Assembly: GCA_016720145.1 (NCBI GenBank)
Contig: JADJXV010000007.1
Location: 1-64,000 of the forward strand
Origin: Ignavibacteria bacterium
GTDB lineage: Bacteria > Bacteroidota > Ignavibacteria > Kapaibacteriales > UBA961
Length of the DNA stretch: 64,000 bases
Reading direction: 5' to 3'
Position 1 is the stretch's first letter. Every line of letters starts with the position of its first letter. Position numbers and translations under genes: made by a program. Positions 37,354 to 45,790 of this stretch are shown one piece after another. Under the pieces are notes generated by a model. It was not told the DNA's origin. It was given only the letters and a program-made list of their open reading frames with translations, and did not search any database.

Positions 37354-37409
37354 CTCAGCTAGCTGTACGATGAGCGTGTTTTTAGCTGTATCAAGCACTT
37401 CCCATCTCG

Positions 37410-37435
37410 CAGCCCATGATAAACATCATGGGCTG
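37410..37435 (+). terminator. Rho-independent terminator
   Basis: Perfect 11 bp stem CAGCCCATGAT/ATCATGGGCTG with loop AAAC, then T-rich TGTTTGTTTTCTTT. It closes the transcript of the small acidic protein and insulates the ars genes. Confidence 0.8.
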
Positions 37436-37487
37436 TGTTTGTTTTCTTTGAAATCTCACCCCAACTACCACCCCCAAAAATAAAATT

Positions 37488-37545
37488 TTGCAGAATGAGA
37501 CCTTTATCGTAATTTTACGATAAGTAAATCGTAATTTTACGATAA
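37488..37545 (+). promoter_or_regulatory. arsR promoter with two overlapping operators
   Basis: TTG (37488-37490), 19 bases, TAATTTTA (37510-37517) form the promoter. The imperfect palindrome ATCGTAATTTTACGAT occurs twice, at 37506-37521 and 37528-37543, start to start 22 bases, about two helical turns. The first covers the -7 element, so a bound repressor would block the polymerase. A half-site-like GATTGTAATTAT follows at 37549. Position and symmetry fit ArsR autorepression. Confidence 0.7.
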
Positions 37546-37573
37546 AGAGATTGTAATTATTCAGGAAACAACT

Positions 37574-37906
37574 ATGGCATCGTCCAAAACAGAACAATTC
37601 GACGCACACACAACACGCCTTGCCGAGCTCGCCAAAGCACTCTCGCATCCGGCACGGCTGGCGATTCTCCAAAAAATAGCCGAACGCAATACCTGCATCT
37701 GCGGCGAAATCGTGGAGGCACTCCCGCTTGCACAAGCTACCGTCTCCCAACACCTCAAAGCACTCAAAGAAGTCGGCCTGCTCTGCGGCGAAATCGACGG
37801 TCCACGCTCGTGCTACTGCATTAATTACACAGTGTTAGGCGAATTACAAGCACATCTCAACGGCTTCTTTACCGGCGTCGAGACCTCACGGCAGAAATGC
37901 TGTTAG
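37574..37906 (+). CDS. arsR: ArsR-family metalloregulator
   Basis: 110 residues, winged-helix of the ArsR/SmtB type: LAKALSHPARLAILQKIAERNTC, then VEALPLAQATVSQHLKALKEVGLLCGE. Metal-site candidates are NTCICGE (two Cys spaced by one) and a CC pair at the very C-terminus. Known role: repressor released by As(III) or related metals. It has two palindromic operators over its own promoter and is followed 377 bases later by arsM, the probable co-regulated gene. Confidence 0.88.
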   Translation: MASSKTEQFDAHTTRLAELAKALSHPARLAILQKIAERNTCICGEIVEALPLAQATVSQHLKALKEVGLLCGEIDGPRSCYCINYTVLGELQAHLNGFFTGVETSRQKCC

Positions 37907-38283
37907 GATATTATTTCGAAGATTGATTCAAAAGTATGTCATTCTACGTTTTTAACGGGCACCTGGACACCCGTAACAGTATGCAATAAAATAAATTAGC
38001 TCAGAAGAAATCCCCCGCCTAAGAAGGCGACCCCTTTATCAAGGGGTCAAAGACTCAAACTGTCCCCTTGATAAAGGGGAAAATGTTTGCGAAGCAAACG
38101 AAGGGGATTTATGGCGATAGAATAAGTCAATGATAGTATTATAAATTATGTTTTTAAACTCAAATATGTCATTCATTTAGAGCGAGAATATTAACAAGGA
38201 ACTATAATATTGATATCAGAATAAAACACACATTTACCGGAGAATACATCTCCACATTTATTATTTATTGAAAGGATAGTAGT
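37907..38283. repeat. arsR-arsM gap with multi-hairpin repeat element (38008-38110)
   Basis: Outer arms AAATCCCC (38008-38015) and GGGGATTT (38103-38110) enclose four hairpins: CGCCT/AGGCG (38016-38029), CCCCTT/AAGGGG (38031-38046), another CCCCTT/AAGGGG (38064-38079) and GTTTGC/GCAAAC (38085-38099). It has no coding frame and resembles dispersed intergenic repeats. The rest of the gap is A/T-rich; GAAAGGA before arsM is its ribosome site. Confidence 0.75.
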
Positions 38284-39129
38284 ATGAATACGGCAGAAGA
38301 AATCAAAACACTCGTTCGTGAAAAATACGGACAAATCGCCGAACAATCGAGAGAAGAAAACGCTGCATCATGTTGCGGTGCAGGAGGTTGCTCCACGGTC
38401 GATTATACCATCATGAGCGAAGACTACTCCGCTACCGACGGCTATGTGCCCGACGCTGACCTCGGTCTCGGCTGCGGAATTCCCACGGAATTTGCACAAA
38501 TCAAAAAAGGCGACGTCGTGCTCGACCTCGGCTCCGGCGCCGGCAACGACGCCTTCGTAGCCCGCGCGCTCGTCGGTACCTCCGGCAAAGTAATAGGTGT
38601 CGATATGACCGCTTCCATGATCGACAAAGCCCGCAAAAACAACGACACCCTCGGCTTTAATAATGTCGAGTTCCGCTTGGGCGAGATCGAACACCTCCCC
38701 ATCGGCGGCAGTATGGTGGACGTAATCGTCAGCAATTGCGTTCTCAACCTCGTACCCAATAAAAATCAAGCATTTGCTGAGATGTTCCGCGTGCTCAAGC
38801 CCGGCGGACACTTCAGCGTATCCGACATCGTGCTCAAAGGCGAGCTCCCCGACGGACTCCGCACCGCCGCCGAAATGTACGCCGGTTGCGTAGCAGGCGC
38901 GATTCAGCTTGAGGACTATCTCGACGGTATACGCGCGGCAGGTTTTGCTAATGTCTCCGTTCCGAAAGACCGTGCAATCACCATTCCCGATGATATTCTT
39001 AGTAATTATCTCTCTTCCGAAGAAATCGTAGCCTTCAAGCAATCGGGGAATCAAATCACCAGTGTCACGGTCTATGGCGAAAAGCCAACTGTCGAAAAAT
39101 CATGCTGTTCGGGCGATTGCTGCTCGTAA
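38284..39129 (+). CDS. arsM: Arsenite methyltransferase (ArsM)
   Basis: 281 residues. SAM motif VLDLGSGAGNDAFVA (about 79-93) and GVDMTASMIDKA. The arsenic-binding cysteines expected of ArsM are present: Cys64 (LGLGCGIP), Cys152 (SNCVLNLVP) and Cys202 (AGCVAGA). Extra Cys pairs occur at 30-31 and at the end (SCCSGDCCS), often seen in bacterial members. It methylates As(III) using SAM and thiols, yielding volatile or exportable species. G/C content is clearly higher than in the flanking gaps. Confidence 0.93.
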   Translation: MNTAEEIKTLVREKYGQIAEQSREENAASCCGAGGCSTVDYTIMSEDYSATDGYVPDADLGLGCGIPTEFAQIKKGDVVLDLGSGAGNDAFVARALVGTSGKVIGVDMTASMIDKARKNNDTLGFNNVEFRLGEIEHLPIGGSMVDVIVSNCVLNLVPNKNQAFAEMFRVLKPGGHFSVSDIVLKGELPDGLRTAAEMYAGCVAGAIQLEDYLDGIRAAGFANVSVPKDRAITIPDDILSNYLSSEEIVAFKQSGNQITSVTVYGEKPTVEKSCCSGDCCS

Positions 39130-39148
39130 AACTACAGTTGAAAAAAAC

Positions 39149-39259
39149 ATGTCATTCTGAGAGAGTCTTCGAACGAAGAATCGAAACTAGATGATGCAGT
39201 AATAACATGACATACAGTATGTTTCGATTCTTCACCCTAAGAAGGGCTCAGAATGACAT
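39149..39259. repeat. Nested inverted-repeat element after arsM
   Basis: Outer arms ATGTCATTCTGAG (39149-39161) and CTCAGAATGACAT (39247-39259) are exact complements. Inner arms GAAGAATCGAAAC (39175-39187) and GTTTCGATTCTTC (39221-39233) are too. Non-coding. The outer sequence resembles dispersed TCATTCTGAG repeats found in many Bacteroidetes-type genomes. Confidence 0.8.
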
Positions 39260-39327
39260 TGAATCTTATTGCTATAAATTCGATACTATTGATACTCGTA
39301 TTTATTGCTGATAATAATCTCAAAAAG

Positions 39328-39357
39328 AAAGCCCGCGGCTATCAAGCTGCGGGCTTT
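39328..39357 (-). terminator. Terminator of mscS
   Basis: Stem AAAGCCCGCGGC/GCTGCGGGCTTT with one mismatch, followed on the minus strand by TTTCTTTTT. It lies 31 bases past the mscS stop and may act on both strands. Confidence 0.75.
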
Positions 39358-39387
39358 TCTATAATAATCAACTACAATCAATCTAAC

Positions 39388-40197
39388 CTACTTGTGAATA
39401 ACAACATGCGTATGCGATGGACCGGAAATACTGTTGTTGTCAAACGCATTGCGAATATCTTCTTGTACAGTAAAAAATGCGTCCCAGTAATTGGCCGGCG
39501 TGGAGTATGGGCGAACGGCGAACGTAATCATTCCGTCGGCTACTTTCAGTACGTTGAAAGTAGGTTCAGGTATTTTCAGTACAAATTGATTGGCGTTCAT
39601 AGTTTCAATTGCAACTTTTCGCGCGAAAGCGATTTCGCAGTCGGGCGCTAATGACATCGTAATATCGACTCTGAGATTGCCATGTTTGCTGTAATTAACG
39701 ACGGTACCATTTGATACGGCTGCATTTGCAAGAATTGCCGTTTTATTTTCTGGAGTAAGAAGGACGGTATTAAAAATTTGAATTTCTTGCACAAATCCCG
39801 TCTGCCCTCCGGACTCGATAAGATCTCCAATTTTGAAAGGCTTAAATACTAAGAGCAAAACTCCGCCGGCAAAATTCGCGAGCGAACCTTGCAATGCCAG
39901 TCCAACAGCGAGACCTAAAGCACCAATAACGGCGACGAAGGAAGTCGTTTGAATTCCTAGAATTCCTGCGACCGAAATAAGTAAAAGTACTTTAAGCGCA
40001 CCACTTACTAAGCTACCCATAAAAGTCTGTAAGGAAGCATCTATATCTTTCCTGTGGAGTGCCTTTGTTACTAATTTTCCAAGGAAATTGGTAATGTACA
40101 GACCTATGATGAACACGATAGTTGCGCCGAGTAATTTAGGACCGAATTCACCGAACCAAACCAAAAGTTTTGACGTGTACGTTGCTGCTTGTTCCAT
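39388..40197 (-). CDS. mscS: Small-conductance mechanosensitive channel (MscS)
   Basis: 269 residues, the short MscS form. Three membrane helices (about 20-40, 60-82, 90-125). TM3 is the pore helix with the Gly/Ala pattern GALGLAVGLALQGSLANFAGG, then the beta-domain entry VFKPFKIGDLIESGG and LTPENKTAILANAAVSNGTVVN. It opens on membrane tension to release solutes during osmotic downshift. Monocistronic. Confidence 0.93.
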   Translation of the reverse strand: MEQAATYTSKLLVWFGEFGPKLLGATIVFIIGLYITNFLGKLVTKALHRKDIDASLQTFMGSLVSGALKVLLLISVAGILGIQTTSFVAVIGALGLAVGLALQGSLANFAGGVLLLVFKPFKIGDLIESGGQTGFVQEIQIFNTVLLTPENKTAILANAAVSNGTVVNYSKHGNLRVDITMSLAPDCEIAFARKVAIETMNANQFVLKIPEPTFNVLKVADGMITFAVRPYSTPANYWDAFFTVQEDIRNAFDNNSISGPSHTHVVIHK

Positions 40198-40305
40198 AGT
40201 TAAACTGAATTAAAGATTAATAAAATCAATACTTATAATGTCATAATATTATCAGTGTACTTGTTCAGTACATACTGGTCAATTCATCTCAAACAGGTCA
40301 GGATT

Positions 40306-40959
40306 TCATTCGACATTTGATCTCAAAGATACTACGAATTTCGAATTGGCATCTATGTCAAGAGCAATTTGCAATTTTTCTTTCGAAATGGGATATTCTT
40401 GAGTTACGTGATACGTAGCGATACCAGCTTCTTGAGCTCCACGTATATTTTGTGGCGCATCATCTATAAAAAGTGATTGTTCAGGAAGGGAATTCGTATT
40501 TGAAAGTACATATTCATATATCTCACGATCGGGCTTTCTCATACCTATTAAATAGGAAAAATAACACTCATCAAATGTACTGAATAAAGCAGCACATTCA
40601 CTCTCAATTGCCTTAAAATGTATATCGTTAATATTGCTAAGCAAGTAAACGTTAAAGCGATTTCTAAGCGAACGTATCAGTTCGATACTTTGCGGAATAA
40701 CGCCGCCGAGCATGGCATTCCATGCATTGTCAATCTGTTCATCGCTCGCCGTCATGCCATAGCTTGCGCGGAGAGAATCGCGGAATTCGTCCGACGTCAG
40801 CTTGCCTGCTTCGTACTTGCTGAAAACATCTGCTTGTGCTTCGAGCGATAGATTCACCGAATCGGGGTCAGCCGCAAGTGCAGCGAGCGCCGCCCGCGTA
40901 CGAAAATGATTGATATTGTAGAGCACACCGCCAAGATCAAAAATAATCGTCTTGATCAT
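40306..40959 (-). CDS. HAD-IA family phosphatase
   Basis: 217 residues from the ATG at 40959, which overlaps the TGA stop of tpiA (ATGA), so translation is probably coupled; an in-frame ATG five codons earlier lies inside tpiA. Motif I DLGGVLYN lacks the second Asp of DxD (D-L-G), as is common in the YihX/HAD-IA type. Motif II is LLSNIND, motif III Lys in MRKPDREIYEYV, motif IV LFIDDAPQNIRGAQEAG. Substrate unknown; perhaps a sugar phosphate, given its coupling to tpiA. Confidence 0.85.
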   Translation of the reverse strand: MIKTIIFDLGGVLYNINHFRTRAALAALAADPDSVNLSLEAQADVFSKYEAGKLTSDEFRDSLRASYGMTASDEQIDNAWNAMLGGVIPQSIELIRSLRNRFNVYLLSNINDIHFKAIESECAALFSTFDECYFSYLIGMRKPDREIYEYVLSNTNSLPEQSLFIDDAPQNIRGAQEAGIATYHVTQEYPISKEKLQIALDIDANSKFVVSLRSNVE

Positions 40960-41696
40960 AGTCCAGCAGCGCAAATTGCGAGGAATTGTTCGGCTTTGAG
41001 GGAGGCACCTCCTACGAGCGCGCCATTGATATTGGGTTGTGAAAGCAGCGTTCGGGCGTTGCCTTCGTTGACGCTCCCGCCATAGAGAATGAGCATGTCA
41101 CTTGCCGGATTACCAATTAAATTATGAAGGCAAGTTCTAATAAATACATGCACTTCTTCCGCCTGCTCGGGAGTCGCGGCGAGCCCTGTGCCGATTGCCC
41201 AAACGGGTTCGTAGGCAATGACAATTCCACCGACATTATCAGGGTCAGCGCCTGCAAATACTGCTTTAAGTTGACGCTCTATAACTGATTTCCAGCTTTC
41301 GCTTTGGCGCTCGGAAAGTGTCTCGCCGACGCAGAAGAGGGGAGTGAGTCCGGCGTCGAGTGCTGACCATACTTTTTTGGCAATCAGTTCATCGGTTTCG
41401 CCGAAGAGCGTGCGGCGTTCGGAGTGACCGATGATTACATGTGTACAGCCGCAAGCTATTAGCATTGAAGGAGATACTTCTCCCGTAAAAGCGCCTTTGG
41501 CTTCGAAGTGGCAGTTCTGCGCGCCGAGTCCGATCGCGGTGCCATGAGTAATTTCAGCAACAGCGGCGATGCTGGTCATCGGCGGGCACAGCACAGCGTT
41601 TTGTGGATTGCCGGCGGCAATTTTTTGAGCTAATTCCCGCGCTTCCTGCGGCGTTGTGTGCATTTTCCAATTGCCGGCGATGAGGTTTTTTTTCAT
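40956..41696 (-). CDS. tpiA: Triosephosphate isomerase
   Basis: 246 residues. Catalytic Lys11 in GNWKMH, catalytic His in IIGHSERR, catalytic Glu in AYEPVWAIGTG, phosphate loop LYGGSVNEGN and GALVGGASL. Interconverts dihydroxyacetone phosphate and glyceraldehyde-3-phosphate. First gene of a two-gene unit with the HAD phosphatase. Confidence 0.97.
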   Translation of the reverse strand: MKKNLIAGNWKMHTTPQEARELAQKIAAGNPQNAVLCPPMTSIAAVAEITHGTAIGLGAQNCHFEAKGAFTGEVSPSMLIACGCTHVIIGHSERRTLFGETDELIAKKVWSALDAGLTPLFCVGETLSERQSESWKSVIERQLKAVFAGADPDNVGGIVIAYEPVWAIGTGLAATPEQAEEVHVFIRTCLHNLIGNPASDMLILYGGSVNEGNARTLLSQPNINGALVGGASLKAEQFLAICAAGL

Positions 41697-41758
41697 GATT
41701 ATAAATAGGATTAATTCGAATGCAAGAATATAATTACCTTATAGTTATAGCGAACTAT

Positions 41759-42742
41759 TTATTGACTCTGTGCTTGCTTTTCATGCTCAGCATTTGACTT
41801 TATGTGCGATAGTACCCGTTGATGAATTGAATGAACAATATAATTACTCCAAATCTCCCAATAGAATGCAGGTGCAATTTTGTGATAATACCATGTCGTG
41901 CCTTCTAATCGAGTGGTACCGTTTGCTTGCGCTGTTAAGGTAAATTGTCCTTGTTTTGAGACAAAGTAGTCATGCAAATGAGGTGCTTTAATATCCCAAA
42001 AGCTTAATTCTTTCATAGGACCGGGCTGCTCTTCAACGCTAAATTGTAAGAGCCGAGGGCTATCCCAAACAGTTATTGGTTCAACAAATCTTCCGGTGTT
42101 AAAGTTGCAGTATCGAATAGCTCCCACACCCGAGCCAACAATTTTTGCGCTCGTCGGATAGGCAATACCGGATTTAAAAATAAGTTCGGTTGGTGCAGTA
42201 AGTTCAGGAAATTCAACAACATTCTTCCAAACTGCTTCGGGAGATGCATTAATTTCGATTGAAGTAGTCACGGAGGTAAGCGCAGGCACGCTATCTTTTT
42301 CGACAAATGCCATTAATGGAATCGATACAATGAATAAAATCATCGATGTAATGATGTTTTTTGGACGAAAGATCGTTTTTTCTGCCAAAACGAATCCAAC
42401 TGCACTACCAATTCCTGTTAGTATTAGTGCCAACGGAAAAACCATAGCAATGCAGATAATTCCTTCAATAGCAAATACTAATAGTCCTGCTACATAAGCT
42501 GACAACGTTAGCAACGTTATTTTCGAAGCAACTTTCTGGGATGTAGTATTTTTATAACCGTATAAGAAGGTTGAAGACACTCCTATGAAAAGAGGTATAA
42601 GTATAAAAAGTGCAATTCCGTATGAACCAATCACAAAAATATTCAGCAAAGTTAAGAGCCATGAAATCAATACTGTATATCCTATTGCTTCCCATTTGCG
42701 CCTTTTTATTTCTGAGGATAGAAGTTTGTCAAGAAATTTCAT
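41759..42742 (-). CDS. Membrane protein with C-terminal SRPBCC domain
   Basis: 327 residues from the ATG at 42742; an upstream in-frame ATG adds 16 residues that are not hydrophobic. Four to five membrane helices (roughly 20-165 of the protein) are followed by an SRPBCC-like ligand domain (SVTTSIEINASPEAVWKNVVEFPELTAP to LEGTTWYYHKIAPAFYWEIWSNYIVHSIHQRVL). This pairing occurs in uncharacterised polyketide cyclase/dehydrase-like membrane proteins. No functional context. Confidence 0.7.
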   Translation of the reverse strand: MKFLDKLLSSEIKRRKWEAIGYTVLISWLLTLLNIFVIGSYGIALFILIPLFIGVSSTFLYGYKNTTSQKVASKITLLTLSAYVAGLLVFAIEGIICIAMVFPLALILTGIGSAVGFVLAEKTIFRPKNIITSMILFIVSIPLMAFVEKDSVPALTSVTTSIEINASPEAVWKNVVEFPELTAPTELIFKSGIAYPTSAKIVGSGVGAIRYCNFNTGRFVEPITVWDSPRLLQFSVEEQPGPMKELSFWDIKAPHLHDYFVSKQGQFTLTAQANGTTRLEGTTWYYHKIAPAFYWEIWSNYIVHSIHQRVLSHIKSNAEHEKQAQSQ

Positions 42743-42817
42743 GTTGCTTTGTAACTTATTAAAATATTTACACTTGAGATTAATAGTCAATTTTTACTGG
42801 ATAGTTATTTGTTCTCG

Positions 42818-43549
42818 TTACTCCCGCTGATACGACTCAAATAATTCCGCAAGCTCTGTCATCGAACCGACTTCTACATCGGCTGCGCTGTCGGGTTTAT
42901 AGACGCCGAAATGATTGAGCCAGACTGTTTTCCAGCCCGCTTTGCTTGCGCCGAGGATATCGGACTCGTAGTGGTCGCCGACATAGAGAATATGGCGTGG
43001 TTTGGCGACGCCGGCGAGCTGCCGCGCATGGTCAAATATTCCGCGATGCGGTTTCATGATGCCGACTTCTTCGGAGATTACCACATGATCGAATGTCGAT
43101 TCCCACGCAAAACGTTTAATTTTACCATGTACTTGCAGGCGAAAGCCATTGGAAATTAATCCTGTAGTGGTAATTTCAGCAGCAGCAGCCAGAGCTTCTT
43201 CCACGCCGTCGAAGAGTCGCCAGTGTTTGGCGTAGCGCTCGAGGTACCATTCACCGATTTCGAATGCGCTATCCGGCGCGTCGGTTGTGGGAGAGAGTCC
43301 CATAAGCTCGATAAAGCGATGGGTTTTTAATTCTTCGGCGGTCATCTCACCTGCGGCGAGTTCGCGCCACATGCGGTCGTTGATAAGCTTGTATTTCCCG
43401 GCAAATTCTTTAAATGAACTTTTCGGAAATTCATCCGGATATTCGCGGAGTACATCTTGCAAAGCGCGTTTTTCAGCGCCGGAATGATCGACTAATGTAT
43501 TGTCAAGGTCGAAGTAAATAACTTGAATTTCATCGAGTTGTAATAGCAT
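42818..43549 (-). CDS. HAD hydrolase, YjjG-type noncanonical pyrimidine nucleotidase
   Basis: 243 residues from the ATG at 43549 (an earlier ATG adds eight). Motif I is FDLDNTLVDH with both Asp, motif II LISNGFRLQVHGKIKR, motif III Lys in IMKPHRGIFDHA, motif IV YVGDHYESDILGASKAGWKTVWLN. Overall pattern matches the YjjG/YfnB group, which dephosphorylates damaged or noncanonical dUMP-like nucleotides. Other HAD substrates cannot be excluded. Confidence 0.8.
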   Translation of the reverse strand: MLLQLDEIQVIYFDLDNTLVDHSGAEKRALQDVLREYPDEFPKSSFKEFAGKYKLINDRMWRELAAGEMTAEELKTHRFIELMGLSPTTDAPDSAFEIGEWYLERYAKHWRLFDGVEEALAAAAEITTTGLISNGFRLQVHGKIKRFAWESTFDHVVISEEVGIMKPHRGIFDHARQLAGVAKPRHILYVGDHYESDILGASKAGWKTVWLNHFGVYKPDSAADVEVGSMTELAELFESYQRE

Positions 43550-43621
43550 AATGCTGTATTCTGTTGGCTTCAATTATAGTTCAAAAAATCTCTGCGTTCT
43601 CCGCGTCTTTGCGTTAAAAAA

Positions 43622-44692
43622 TCAATTCCGTAATCGTGGGTCTGTCGCATCGCGCAGTGCATCACCGATGAGATTATACGCCGAAACAGTGAGGAAGATC
43701 ATCATTCCCGGATAAACGGCAAGCCACCAAGAAGCGGTGCTTGAGCGGGCGCGGAAGAGCACCGAACCCCAGGTAACGACTGTAGGAGGCACGCCAAAAC
43801 CAAGAAAACTGAGAGCAGATTCGGTGAGAATCGCGCCGGCGATACCGAAAGCAGCCGAGACGAGAACAGGCGCAATGGCATTCGGCAGCACATGCCGGAA
43901 GATGACGCGTGGTTGGGAATAACCGAGCGCTGTGGCGGCGGTAATGAAGTCGAGTCCACGCACGCGGAGCACCTCACCACGCACGAAGCGGGCGATGCTC
44001 GTCCAATTGGTAAAACCAATTAACCCCATGATAAGCCATATACTTCCCTGCTGCACCATTGCAACAATAGTGATAATGAGGAAAAAAGTCGGGAAAGTAA
44101 TGACAATTTCGATAAGGCGAGAGATGGCAATGTCGATTTTCCCGCCATAGAATCCGGCTAAGAGTCCGAGAATGATACCTATAGTCAGCGCAATACTCAT
44201 CGCGACGAGTCCGATAGCGAGAGCGTAACGCGAACCGTGAATAATCCCAGCCATCACATCCCGTCCGATGTCGTCGGTGCCCAAGAAGTGTTGTCCGGAA
44301 GGCTTACGATCTTGCAGCATAAATATATTTTTGTCGGTCGTTTCGGGTGAGTATGCTACGGGTGGGAAGATTGCCCAGTCGTATTGGAGGGTTTTCCAGT
44401 CTGCCATCGCGGTCTCTTTGTCCCAAGATGTCCAGCCGAGAGAGACTGCATATTGCTTGATTACGGGGAAAATCAGAGAACCATTTCGAGAGGCGATGAT
44501 GGGCTTTTCGTTGGCGAGGAAATCGGAAAAAACAGCGATAAACACAAGGAATCCAATAAAATACACTGACAAAACGCCGAGCTTTTTTTTGCGGAACTGA
44601 CGTTTGACAAAAGCGCCGTAGGATTCATTGCGAGGAGTGCTTACTGTAGATGAAGTTGTAGAAGTAGTACTCATAGTTCGATAGATATTCAC
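43622..44692 (-). CDS. Oligopeptide ABC transporter permease (OppC/DppC type)
   Basis: 356 residues. N-terminal OppC_N helix (about 37-56), a periplasmic loop, then five more helices. HFLGTDDIGRDVMAGIIHGSRYAL is the typical DppC entry. The EAA loop that contacts the ATPase is TAATALGYSQPRVIFRHVLPNAIAPVL. No DppB, ATPase or binding protein adjoins. The binding protein at 10875-12587 is a candidate partner by family only. Confidence 0.9.
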   Translation of the reverse strand: MNIYRTMSTTSTTSSTVSTPRNESYGAFVKRQFRKKKLGVLSVYFIGFLVFIAVFSDFLANEKPIIASRNGSLIFPVIKQYAVSLGWTSWDKETAMADWKTLQYDWAIFPPVAYSPETTDKNIFMLQDRKPSGQHFLGTDDIGRDVMAGIIHGSRYALAIGLVAMSIALTIGIILGLLAGFYGGKIDIAISRLIEIVITFPTFFLIITIVAMVQQGSIWLIMGLIGFTNWTSIARFVRGEVLRVRGLDFITAATALGYSQPRVIFRHVLPNAIAPVLVSAAFGIAGAILTESALSFLGFGVPPTVVTWGSVLFRARSSTASWWLAVYPGMMIFLTVSAYNLIGDALRDATDPRLRN

Positions 44693-44797
44693 TCAAAAAC
44701 AAAATTTAAAAATTAATTTGACCAAAACTTACTGATTCTTTCTGAGCCGACCAAAATTAAAAAGAAAATCTATACTGTATGTTGTGCTTTGAATTTG

Positions 44798-44805
44798 TAA
44801 CTTTG
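44798..44805 (+). promoter_or_regulatory. -7 element before the MqnA-like gene
   Basis: TAACTTTG matches TAnnTTTG, 16 bases before the ATG at 44822, implying a very short leader. No TTG at the right distance. Confidence 0.3.
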
Positions 44806-44821
44806 CCTTTGACTATACCGA

Positions 44822-45664
44822 ATGTCTTTGAATCTCTCAATAAATCAAAAGAATGCTATGCCTCCAATTACAATTGCAATTCCTGATAATCCATTTTTTC
44901 TGCCTCTTGTGCAGAATCGTGCGCTTATTGCGCAGCAGTATAATTTTACAATTATTATGGCAAGTGAGGAACGGTGCTCTGAGCTTCTGCTTACGAATCG
45001 TGCTGAGATTGCACTGATGTCACCACTCGGTTATGGGGCTGCGGTGGCGCAAGTAGATTATCGTATAATTCCTGCTACAGCAATATCTTCTGAAGGATTT
45101 ACCAATATCGCATCTGTCTATTTCAGCCCGTCATTACAGACGATTGACTCGATTGCAAGTCCAAATGGCGGAGATTTTATCATTCAGGCGGGTAAAATAG
45201 TTCTCGCAGAAAAATTTGATATCCATCCTAAGTTTATTCCTGCACGGGGTTCGCTTGACGAGCTCCTAACCCAAGCTGATTCAGCACTAGTATGGCATTC
45301 GCCGGATCTACCGCCAGCCTCGCTTGACATTTCAGAAGAGTGGCTTGATGCGTTTGAGACGCCAATGCCGATTGCATTTTGGGTGTGCCGACCTGATGAT
45401 TTACCTGAAAATATAACTGATATTCTTCTTTCGTTTGCGGCTCAGGGCTTGCCTGATTTCCAACTTGTCCATGATCATGAATGTGAGTCGCCCGAGTCTC
45501 ACCATGATGAATTCGCTGAATACCGATCGGGCAGGATACATTACAAATGGACAGATGACACGGAAGACTGGCTCGATCACACGCTTGATGCTTTATTCTA
45601 TCATCAATTAATTCCGGCACTTCCTGCTGTTAAAATTTTTGGGCGAGACTCAATTCATGAGTAA
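44822..45664 (+). CDS. MqnA-like chorismate dehydratase (futalosine menaquinone route)
   Basis: 280 residues with the periplasmic-binding-protein-like fold of the MqnA/MqnD family. Family-like blocks are LLLTNRAEIALMSPLGYGAAVAQVDYRIIPATAISSEG, VYFSPSLQTIDSI, ADSALVWHSPDL and LDISEEWLDAFETPMPIAFWV, as in MqnA. A conspicuous His/Glu-rich stretch (DHECESPESHHDEF, about 219-232) is unusual. MqnA makes 3-enolpyruvyl-benzoate from chorismate; no other mqn gene is in the window, so the assignment rests on sequence pattern. A second start (M13) is possible. Confidence 0.65.
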   Translation: MSLNLSINQKNAMPPITIAIPDNPFFLPLVQNRALIAQQYNFTIIMASEERCSELLLTNRAEIALMSPLGYGAAVAQVDYRIIPATAISSEGFTNIASVYFSPSLQTIDSIASPNGGDFIIQAGKIVLAEKFDIHPKFIPARGSLDELLTQADSALVWHSPDLPPASLDISEEWLDAFETPMPIAFWVCRPDDLPENITDILLSFAAQGLPDFQLVHDHECESPESHHDEFAEYRSGRIHYKWTDDTEDWLDHTLDALFYHQLIPALPAVKIFGRDSIHE

Positions 45665-45742
45665 AGGTCGTATTTCAATATTAATATACAATCCATATTT
45701 TTTGGTTGGATGTAGTTATCAAATCGGTGATAAGGCATAAAA

Positions 45743-45768
45743 AAAGAGTTGTAGTGATACAACTCTTT
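45743..45768. terminator. Bidirectional terminator
   Basis: Perfect 11 bp stem AAAGAGTTGTA/TACAACTCTTT with loop GTGA, A-rich before and T-rich after, between the convergent MqnA-like and rplY genes. Confidence 0.85.
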
Positions 45769-45790
45769 ATTGTTAGATAAGCGCTTATAA

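Noticed and set aside
38368..39054. 228-codon frame antisense to arsM
   Set aside because: Composition is a mirror of arsM codon bias; arsM itself carries all family motifs.
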